From: Clostridia bacterium
Lineage (GTDB): Bacteria > Bacillota > Clostridia > Christensenellales > Aristaeellaceae
Length of the DNA stretch: 12,347 bases
NCBI GenBank assembly: GCA_016297535.1
Contig: JAEDGL010000070.1
Span: forward strand, 1-12,347
Reading direction: 5' to 3'
The notes under the pieces are model-generated. The model was not told where the DNA came from and searched no databases. It saw only the letters and a program-made list of their open reading frames with translations. Made by a program: the position numbers and the translations under genes. This document shows, piece by piece, positions 7,875 through 12,347 of this stretch (its first letter is position 1; the number at the start of each line of letters is the position of its first letter).

Positions 7875-7922
7875 CAAAATGAAAACGCCCATCTCAAAGA
7901 AAGAGACACTTTGAGACGAGCG
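7875..7922 (-). terminator. T-box intrinsic terminator
   Basis: A 14-base arm (7922-7909, CGCTCGTCTCAAAG) pairs with 7899-7886 (CTTTGAGATGGGCG). All 14 pairs form if G-U pairs are allowed, around a 9-base loop, and TTTTCATTTT follows (7885-7876). Its 5' arm shares CTCAAA with the antiterminator, the standard T-box switch. It lies entirely upstream of the first ATG, so readthrough depends on tRNA binding. Confidence 0.93.
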
Positions 7923-8163
7923 TTGCTTACACAATACCCGCGGTACCACTCAAATTGCGGCAAACAAGCCGCCACCTCTTGGGCTCCAGCAAGCCCTATG
8001 CATTGACGCAGCAATCACGGGAAGGTTCTACGGCTTTCAAAAGCTTTCTTCCTTCCGGCTCAGGAGATACAGGTACTTTCCGGCTTCCGCGCTGGTGGCT
8101 TGCACCTTCCGCCACTTCTCTGAAACGGGGTCTGTGCCGGGGCACTCTCCTTCATCGCCCTTG
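7876..8163 (-). ncRNA. T-box riboswitch leader (tRNA-sensing)
   Basis: The RNA leader ends just before the ATPase ATG. Stem I base: GGAGA (8150-8146) can pair with TCTCC (8067-8063). Its distal part has AGAGA and GGTGCAAGCC-like residues (about 8123-8095). A hairpin, GCGGC/GCCGC (7972-7957), precedes the antiterminator. The T-box core TGGTACCGCG is at 7948-7939. Antiterminator helix A1 is TTTGAG (7954-7949) with CTCAAA (7915-7910), leaving the tRNA-binding bulge TGGT (7948-7945); the same CTCAAA belongs to the terminator, so the two folds exclude each other. The variable bulge base is T, which pairs with a tRNA discriminator A, as in Leu, Val and Ile tRNAs, and disfavours Cys. The specifier is not resolved: the CCTGTATC stretch (8073-8066) holds CTG, GTA and ATC in different registers. 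Uncharged tRNA should switch the operon on. Confidence 0.93.
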
Positions 8164-8169
8164 CGGGTG

Positions 8170-8198
8170 ATTTTACCGTGTTTTTGGCAGTTTGTCAA
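8170..8198 (-). promoter_or_regulatory. sigma-A promoter of the T-box operon
   Basis: The -35 box is a perfect TTGACA (8198-8193), the spacer is 17 bases, and the -10 box is TAAAAT (8175-8170). Transcription should start near 8163, giving a leader of about 310 bases before the ATPase ATG. No second good promoter was noticed inside the operon. The near-consensus boxes suggest that control is mostly by the T-box, not by promoter strength. Confidence 0.88.
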
Positions 8199-8372
8199 TG
8201 GGAAATGTGCGCCCATATGCGAACATTCGGCAGTGAAATTGTATTTCTGATGTATCCGGATATCATTGATAATTCCTATATGGCAATTGAAAAAGCCGAA
8301 ATCTACAAAGACATGGAGCGGCAAATATGATATACTGTTTTTATCCGCAAATTGATCGAGAGGGGGAGTTGG
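8199..8372. other. divergent intergenic spacer
   Basis: This spacer is relatively AT-rich and lies between the T-box promoter (minus) and the LCP gene (plus). It holds the proposed LCP promoter and ribosome site. A small palindrome ATCCGGAT (around 8255-8262) is visible, but no clear operator or gene was found. Confidence 0.5.
8308..8336 (+). promoter_or_regulatory. putative promoter of the LCP gene
   Basis: AAGACA (8308-8313, four of six -35 consensus bases), a 17-base spacer and TATACT (8331-8336) lie about 37 bases before the GTG start. An overlapping TATGAT (8326-8331) could be an alternative -10 box. This is the best candidate in the spacer but is not decisive. Confidence 0.5.
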
Positions 8373-9674
8373 GTGAAACGATCCGTTCAACGGATGCTGG
8401 CCTGTCTGCTTTTGTGCACGCTGCTGCTTGCGCCGCTTGACAGCCAGGCCCTTACCGGGTCTGCCAATCCGCTGCTTGGCGGATTGAAGGTGGAACGATA
8501 TACCAAAACGAAGGATCATTTCGTCAATATCCTGTTGCTGGGCATTGACTATGGGTATGAGTACAGCGATTATATCAGCTGCAAGACCGATCTGAACGAG
8601 TGCCATACAGACGCAATTGTGGTGGCCTCCATCAACAAAACCCAAAAGAAGTTGGATCTCGTCTCCATTCCGCGCGATGTGCTCAGCTACGTGCCCGGCG
8701 TAAAGGGCATATATAAACTCAATGCTGCGGTCAACTGCGCGCCCGATATCAAAAAGGGCATTGAAAAAACGCGGGAAGCGGTCAGCTGGCACCTGGGCGG
8801 CATCCAAATCCACCATTACATCGCTGTGGACGTGCCGGCGCTGATCGCTTTGGGAAACGCCATCGGCGGCGTGGAATTTGACCTGGAAATGAGCTATACC
8901 GCCACCAGCGGGCATTACGGCAGGGGCTTGCAGGTGCTGGACGGCCAGGGAATAATGGATTATATGCGCGCACGCAAAAACGCGCCCGTGGGCGGCACGG
9001 ATCTGGGACGCACCGAGCGCCAGCGCAAAATGCTCAGCGCTATTGCTCAAAAGCTTAGAAGCGAGCCTGCCCTGGTGCTGAACTGCGTGGGCGTGCTGTT
9101 TGACAAGAACGTAAACATCTTTACGGATATCGGTTTTTTTGATGCGATTGGCCTGGGCGCAACGGCGCTGGGGCTTGATCTGTCCACCATTGAAACCCAT
9201 GTGCTGGATGGAAAGCTGCAGGATTTCTATTCCAATTTCAACTTTACCAATCAAAAAGACCGGCGCGAGATGCTTATGGATGTCTATGGCATAGAGGTAC
9301 AGGACACGCCCTTTGTAAGCGACCGCTACACCCGCTGGCTGCTTAACGAAGGCTTTACGGTAGCCAAGTACATCAATATTGCCGAAACCGTGCTGAATAA
9401 TACCAAGAAAAGACTTTTTGAAAGCGGGGAACGGAGGGAAGCCCGCCGGGCGCTGCAAAAGGCGCACGATGAAGCCGTTGCGGCCTTTGACGCAACCGCC
9501 ATAGAGCAGAGCGGGGACCATCGCGACGCGCTGGTACGCGCCCGAAACGCGCTGAAAAAGGAAATTGAAAACGCGGCGGAGGTTTTGGAATACGATCAGA
9601 CCATCCGCTTCAAACTGAATGAACCATGGTATGAGGATCCCATGATCAATGAGTTTCAGTTTAACTGGAACTGA
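8373..9674 (+). CDS. LytR-CpsA-Psr (LCP) family protein with helical C-terminal extension
   Basis: LCP proteins sit outside the membrane and transfer lipid-linked glycopolymers (wall teichoic acid, capsule-like chains) to peptidoglycan. This 433-residue protein has a hydrophobic N-terminal segment (about 8-21, LACLLLCTLLLAPL) after a basic KRSVQR, acting as signal or anchor. LCP motifs are ILLLGIDYG (53-61), HTDAIVVASIN (78-88, D80), SIPRD (98-102, catalytic-type R101), YKLNAA (114-119) and GTDLGRTERQ (208-217, D210, R213, R216). The key charged residues are therefore present. Residues about 325-410 are charged and helical, beyond the usual LCP core. The start is taken as GTG 8373, because AGGGGGAG (8361-8368) lies just upstream; a TTG at 8352 is in frame but has no comparable site. 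It stands alone, without wall-polymer genes beside it, so its polymer is unknown. Confidence 0.9.
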   Translation: MKRSVQRMLACLLLCTLLLAPLDSQALTGSANPLLGGLKVERYTKTKDHFVNILLLGIDYGYEYSDYISCKTDLNECHTDAIVVASINKTQKKLDLVSIPRDVLSYVPGVKGIYKLNAAVNCAPDIKKGIEKTREAVSWHLGGIQIHHYIAVDVPALIALGNAIGGVEFDLEMSYTATSGHYGRGLQVLDGQGIMDYMRARKNAPVGGTDLGRTERQRKMLSAIAQKLRSEPALVLNCVGVLFDKNVNIFTDIGFFDAIGLGATALGLDLSTIETHVLDGKLQDFYSNFNFTNQKDRREMLMDVYGIEVQDTPFVSDRYTRWLLNEGFTVAKYINIAETVLNNTKKRLFESGERREARRALQKAHDEAVAAFDATAIEQSGDHRDALVRARNALKKEIENAAEVLEYDQTIRFKLNEPWYEDPMINEFQFNWN

Positions 9675-9750
9675 AAAAGACCGAGAACCACAAAACTCTT
9701 TCCGCGCGCCTTGGGCGTGCCGTGCAATGCGATGGCTTTTTACACTTCCG

Positions 9751-9770
9751 GAGAACGCAAAAGCGTTCTC
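9751..9770. repeat. palindromic hairpin, copy 1
   Basis: Arms GAGAACGC and GCGTTCTC pair perfectly around an AAAA loop. The same 20 bases recur at 9983-10002. This copy is followed by TTAGACTG, not a T-run, so it is a poor intrinsic terminator despite lying downstream of the LCP gene. Confidence 0.85.
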
Positions 9771-9982
9771 TTAGACTGTTGATAAACCTTCTGGGAGGTG
9801 TCGGAGGGCCGCAGCCCTCCGACTCTTGTTCCGAGCCCAGCGACATGTGCGCTGGGCTCGGTTGCCTTGCGCAGCAAGGCTTTCCTTACACCATTTGCCG
9901 CCCGGCGAGCCGTAGGCGAGTAGGCAAAGGGTGCATTCCCGGCGGAAAAGATCGCCGCAGGCGAGCTTTTTCGACGCTCTGT

Positions 9983-10002
9983 GAGAACGCAAAAGCGTTC
10001 TC
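9983..10002. repeat. palindromic hairpin, copy 2 (possible terminator on plus strand)
   Basis: This is an exact copy of the 20-base hairpin at 9751-9770, 232 bases downstream. Here it is followed by TTTTTC (10003-10008), so on the plus strand it could stop transcripts from the LCP side before the esterase promoter at 10045. Confidence 0.75.
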
Positions 10003-10044
10003 TTTTTCATATTCAACAAAAATGTCTGCTCATTACGCCAGAAT

Positions 10045-10073
10045 TTGCATTTTATTTCGACATGTGCTATACT
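10045..10073 (+). promoter_or_regulatory. promoter of the esterase/ATP-grasp cluster
   Basis: TTGCAT (10045-10050), a 17-base spacer and TATACT (10068-10073) form a good sigma-A promoter about 57 bases before the proposed ATG at 10130. The small GGACAG/CTGTCC inverted repeat at 10082-10099, near the expected transcription start, could be an operator or simply a 5' UTR hairpin. Confidence 0.7.
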
Positions 10074-10129
10074 ACGCCCTTGGACAGCCGTGCCTGTCCG
10101 CTATTCCATACGGGAAGGATCCTGAGGGT

Positions 10130-10900
10130 ATGCTCGAAAAGTTTACGCTGCCCTATCCCGCCTATACAGGCGAGGAGGAGCGAACGGTTTATGTATACCT
10201 GCCGGATGCGTTTGAAACCGACGATCAAATACGCTATCCGGTGCTGTACATGTTTGACGGTCACAACGTATTTCTGGATGAGGACGCTACCTACGGCAAA
10301 AGCTGGGGGCTGGGGGATTATTTGCACGCGCATGAGATACCGCTGGCGGTGGTGGCGGTTGAATGCAATCACAGTCCCGATGGCGGCCGCCTGTCGGAAT
10401 ACGCTCCGTACAGCTTTCAGGCACCGGGGCTTGGCCGGGTAACGGGCCGCGGGCAGGAAACCATGCGCTGGTTTATTAAAACCCTCAAGCCGCTGATTGA
10501 TCACCAGTATCCCGTAAGGCGCGACCGCAATCACACCTGGATTGCGGGTAGCTCCATGGGCGGGCTGATGAGCTTGTACGCGGTGCTGGAATACAACCAC
10601 GTGTTTTCCCGCGCTGCTGCGCTGTCTCCCTCCATCTGGTTTGCGGCCAAAAAGATGGATGACCTGATCGCCCGTTCCAGGGTACGGCCGGATACCGTTA
10701 TTTACATGGATTATGGTCAAAGGGAAATGACTTTCCGCTCCAATATGATGGGACGGTTCAGCCGCGTGTGCAACCAGCTGCTTGAAAAGGGTGCGCTGCT
10801 TACCAGCCGTATCGTGCCGGCAGGCGAGCATTGCGAGGCAAGCTGGGAAAAACAGATTCCCTTTTTCATCAATACGCTGCTTTACGACGTACGGCGCTAA
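10130..10900 (+). CDS. esterase-D-fold alpha/beta hydrolase, first of two
   Basis: The 256-residue protein resembles the enterochelin-esterase/esterase D group of alpha/beta hydrolases (putative esterase family). Visible features are VYVYLPDAF (20-28), YPVLYMFDGHN (36-46), the nucleophile elbow GSSMGG (140-145, Ser142), LSPSIWF (165-171), MDYGQRE (193-199, possible acid region) and GEHCEASW (232-239, His234). No signal peptide is seen, so it is probably cytoplasmic. The frame is open back to 9722, but that stretch crosses the hairpin block and the promoter. ATG 10130 is chosen because GGGAAGGA (10112-10119) lies 10 bases upstream and the family similarity begins there. Its stop overlaps the first possible start of the next hydrolase (TAATG). 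The substrate ester is unknown; members act on siderophores, acylated sugars or S-formylglutathione. Confidence 0.88.
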   Translation: MLEKFTLPYPAYTGEEERTVYVYLPDAFETDDQIRYPVLYMFDGHNVFLDEDATYGKSWGLGDYLHAHEIPLAVVAVECNHSPDGGRLSEYAPYSFQAPGLGRVTGRGQETMRWFIKTLKPLIDHQYPVRRDRNHTWIAGSSMGGLMSLYAVLEYNHVFSRAAALSPSIWFAAKKMDDLIARSRVRPDTVIYMDYGQREMTFRSNMMGRFSRVCNQLLEKGALLTSRIVPAGEHCEASWEKQIPFFINTLLYDVRR

Positions 10901-10911
10901 TGGGGTTTTTT

Positions 10912-11664
10912 ATGGAAACACAATACTTTCAGTGGTATAGCCCGGAGCTGAACCGCAACATGGAAATGAAGGTCTATGGCCATGCGGGCAGGCCGGTGCT
11001 GTTTATTCCCTGCCAGGATGGGCGTTTTTTCGATTTTGAAAACTTTCAAATGACCGACGCGTGGGCTCCATGGCTGGAGCGGGGCGAGGCGATGGTGTTT
11101 TCCATTGATACCATGGATCGGGAAACCTGGTCCAACAAGGCCGGCGATCCCCGCTGGCGCATTCAGCGCCATGAGCAGTGGATGCGCTATATTGTAAACG
11201 AGGTAGCGCCATTCATCCGCCAGATGGCCAACCAGCGCAATGGCTGGTCCGGTTTTCCCGGCATCATCGCCTTTGGCTGCAGCCTTGGCGCAACCCACGC
11301 TGCCAACCTGTTTTTCCGCTTTCCGGATGTTTTTGACGGGATGCTTGCCCTCAGCGGCATCTATACCGCCAGCTATGGCTTTGACGGATACATGGATCAG
11401 GATGTGTACAACAACTCTCCCGTGGATTACCTTGCCGGCATGAGCGGGGACCATCCCTACATCCAGCGGTACCGCAACAACCGCGGGATCATCTGCGTAG
11501 GTCAGGGAGCGTGGGAAATGCCGGAAACCACCCGCCGCATTGCACAGATTGTTGCGCAGAAAAATATGGGCGTCTGGGTGGATTTCTGGGGTTCCGATGT
11601 GGCTCACGACTGGGACTGGTGGTACAGGCAGGTGGCGTATTTCCTGCCCCATTTGCTGGGCTGA
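10912..11664 (+). CDS. esterase-D-fold alpha/beta hydrolase, second of two
   Basis: A 250-residue relative of the same putative esterase family but clearly diverged from its neighbour. Features are WYSPELNRNMEMKVYGH (8-24), RPVLFIPCQDGRF (27-39), the nucleophile elbow FGCSLGA (121-127, Ser124), MLALSGIY (144-151), and ICVGQGAWE (194-202). SDVAHDWDWW follows (228-237), with His232 as likely catalytic base. The start is uncertain: ATG 10912 begins the conserved METQYFQWYSP stretch and has only a weak GGGG upstream; ATG 10900 overlaps the previous stop (TAATG), would add MGFF and would favour translational coupling. No signal peptide is seen. The tandem arrangement and the following ATP-grasp gene suggest a shared pathway, with one hydrolase perhaps an acyl transferase rather than an esterase. 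Confidence 0.85.
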   Translation: METQYFQWYSPELNRNMEMKVYGHAGRPVLFIPCQDGRFFDFENFQMTDAWAPWLERGEAMVFSIDTMDRETWSNKAGDPRWRIQRHEQWMRYIVNEVAPFIRQMANQRNGWSGFPGIIAFGCSLGATHAANLFFRFPDVFDGMLALSGIYTASYGFDGYMDQDVYNNSPVDYLAGMSGDHPYIQRYRNNRGIICVGQGAWEMPETTRRIAQIVAQKNMGVWVDFWGSDVAHDWDWWYRQVAYFLPHLLG

Positions 11665-11734
11665 GGAGGCCTTTTCCGATACGGACAGGGACGCACAACC
11701 GCGTATGATTTTGGACAGAAAGAAGGAAACGCAG

Positions 11735-12347
11735 ATGAAGAACTTCGTGTTTATTTCTCCCAACTTTCCCACCAACTACTGGCAGTTTTGCAAGCAGCTC
11801 AAAAACAACGGCATGAATGTGCTGGGAATTGGCGATCAGCCCTACAACGAGCTGCTGCCTCAGCTCAAGGAAAGTCTCAATGAGTATTACAAGGTATCCT
11901 CCATGGAAAACTATGACGAGGTTTATCGCGCCGTGGCTTTCTTCATTCACAAGTACGGCCGTATCGACTGGCTGGAAAGCAACAACGAGTACTGGCTGGA
12001 GCGCGACGCCATGCTGCGCACCGACTTTCACATCGAAAGCGGCTTTCAGAGCAGCGATATGCACCGCATAAAGTACAAGAGCGCCATGAAGGAATACTAC
12101 CAGAAGGTGGGCATTCCCACGGCACGCTATCACATTGTGGATGACTGGGACGGCTGCAAGGCCTTTATCAACGAGGTTGGATACCCGGTGGTTGTGAAGC
12201 CCGACAACGGCGTAGGCGCCTCCTGCACATATAAGCTTAAAACCGACGATGATCTGGCGGATTTCCTGAATCACAAACGCGACTGGAAGGTACGCTACAT
12301 CATGGAGGAGTTCATCCACGCGGAGGTCAACTCCTACGACGCCATCA
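11735..12347 (+). CDS. ATP-grasp domain ligase (5' part; continues beyond window)
   Basis: The first 204 residues of an ATP-grasp enzyme, a fold that uses ATP to activate a carboxylate as acyl-phosphate and join it to an amine or thiol. The N-terminal region (1 to about 105) is Rossmann-like, starting MKNFVFISPNFPTNYWQF. The central stretch KSAMKEYYQKVGIPTARY (115-132) and VVVKPDNGVGASCTY (152-166, Lys155 and the glycine-rich loop) match the ATP-grasp lid and nucleotide site, and MEEFI (190-194) is the adenine hinge. The Mg2+-binding C-terminal part lies outside. AAGGA (11723-11727) lies 7 bases before the ATG. The gene lies 70 bases after the second hydrolase and probably shares its transcript. 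Which substrate is ligated cannot be told; biotin carboxylase-type and D-Ala-D-Ala ligase roles look unlikely from the N-terminal sequence. Confidence 0.85.
   Translation, partial: MKNFVFISPNFPTNYWQFCKQLKNNGMNVLGIGDQPYNELLPQLKESLNEYYKVSSMENYDEVYRAVAFFIHKYGRIDWLESNNEYWLERDAMLRTDFHIESGFQSSDMHRIKYKSAMKEYYQKVGIPTARYHIVDDWDGCKAFINEVGYPVVVKPDNGVGASCTYKLKTDDDLADFLNHKRDWKVRYIMEEFIHAEVNSYDAI

Larger units (their letters stand above)
9751..10002. repeat. compound hairpin element bounded by identical palindromes
   Basis: Successive stem-loops fill about 250 bases: 9751-9770 (8 bp, AAAA loop); 9800-9823 (10 bp, GTCGGAGGGC arms, CGCA loop); 9831-9861 (12 bp, CCGAGCCCAGCG arms, 7-base loop); 9864-9880 (7 bp, GCCTTGC arms, GCA loop); 9889-9933 (11 positions with one A-G mismatch); 9946-9970 (AAAAG and TCGCC arms, GCA loop, one A-G mismatch); and 9983-10002, identical to the first. 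Because each end is the same palindrome, the block reads as having both direct and inverted terminal repeats. It may be a MITE-like or REP-like intergenic repeat or a structured RNA; it carries no transposase. Confidence 0.6.
9675..10129. other. 455-base non-coding region rich in hairpins
   Basis: No convincing gene was found between the LCP stop and the first esterase. Reading frames that cross it are driven by GC-rich palindromes. Next to the LCP stop, GCGCGCC (9704-9710) pairs with GGCGTGC (9714-9720), but it has no adjacent T-run. From 9751 to 10002 lies a dense chain of hairpins (separate entry), and 10003-10129 holds the esterase promoter and ribosome site. A small GGACAG/CTGTCC hairpin (10082-10099) follows that promoter. 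Confidence 0.7.

Noticed and set aside
7853..8014. N-terminal extension of the P-loop ATPase to 8014
   Set aside because: These bases encode the T-box antiterminator and terminator, and the family-like sequence begins at the ATG at 7852.
8037..9521. A 494-codon open frame on the minus strand across the LCP gene and T-box
   Set aside because: It runs opposite the LCP motifs and through the T-box promoter and leader; no family similarity is visible.
9704..9720. GCGCGCC/GGCGTGC hairpin as a terminator of the LCP gene
   Set aside because: The stem is short and no T-run follows directly; the hairpin at 9983-10002 with TTTTTC is a better candidate.
9751..10002. CRISPR array
   Set aside because: There are only two copies of one palindrome and no regularly spaced repeats or unique spacers of constant length.
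9722..10129. N-terminal extension of the first esterase to 9722
   Set aside because: It would translate the hairpin block and the promoter at 10045-10073; the hydrolase fold begins at the ATG at 10130, which has a good ribosome site.

Overview
This window looks like chromosomal DNA from an anaerobic Bacillota (Clostridia-type) bacterium. The reasons are a textbook T-box leader, sigma-A promoters with 17-base spacers, strong AGGAGG-like ribosome binding sites, a ferredoxin-dependent 2-oxoacid oxidoreductase and a LytR-CpsA-Psr (LCP) protein. The species cannot be named from the sequence. No rRNA, tRNA, CRISPR array, transposase or phage gene was seen.

Left arm (1-8198, all minus strand): a single promoter (TTGACA-17-TAAAAT, 8198-8170) drives a T-box leader (about 8163-7876) and then a tightly packed operon of eight genes. 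In transcription order these are a small P-loop ATPase; a four-subunit 2-oxoacid:ferredoxin oxidoreductase (2x[4Fe-4S] ferredoxin, alpha, TPP-binding beta, gamma); a branched-chain aminotransferase (ilvE); a LeuA-family protein that has lost its catalytic metal-binding motifs but keeps the leucine-type regulatory domain; and one continuous reading frame that joins a xylose-isomerase-like TIM barrel to an AMP-forming acyl-CoA synthetase and runs off the left edge. Gaps within the operon are 37 bases or less, and two junctions are 4-base ATGA overlaps.

Taken together, the operon suggests a T-box-controlled biosynthetic route. A branched (or possibly aryl) short-chain acid would be activated to its acyl-CoA, reductively carboxylated by the ferredoxin enzyme to a 2-oxoacid, and aminated by the aminotransferase. 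T-box control, meaning induction when a tRNA is uncharged, argues for synthesis rather than fermentation of the amino acid. This is inference; the T-box specifier codon and the substrates are not proven.

Middle (8199-10129): a short divergent spacer and a plus-strand LCP family gene (8373-9674) for a likely cell-envelope glycopolymer transferase. A 455-base non-coding stretch follows. It holds at least six strong hairpins, with an identical 20-base hairpin at each end (9751-9770 and 9983-10002), and looks like a compound intergenic repeat.

Right arm (10045-12347, plus strand): a good promoter, two adjacent esterase-D-fold alpha/beta hydrolases of nearly equal length (256 and 250 aa) that are divergent from each other, and the first 204 codons of an ATP-grasp ligase that runs off the right edge. 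The grouping suggests a small metabolite or peptide-like conjugate pathway of unknown product.
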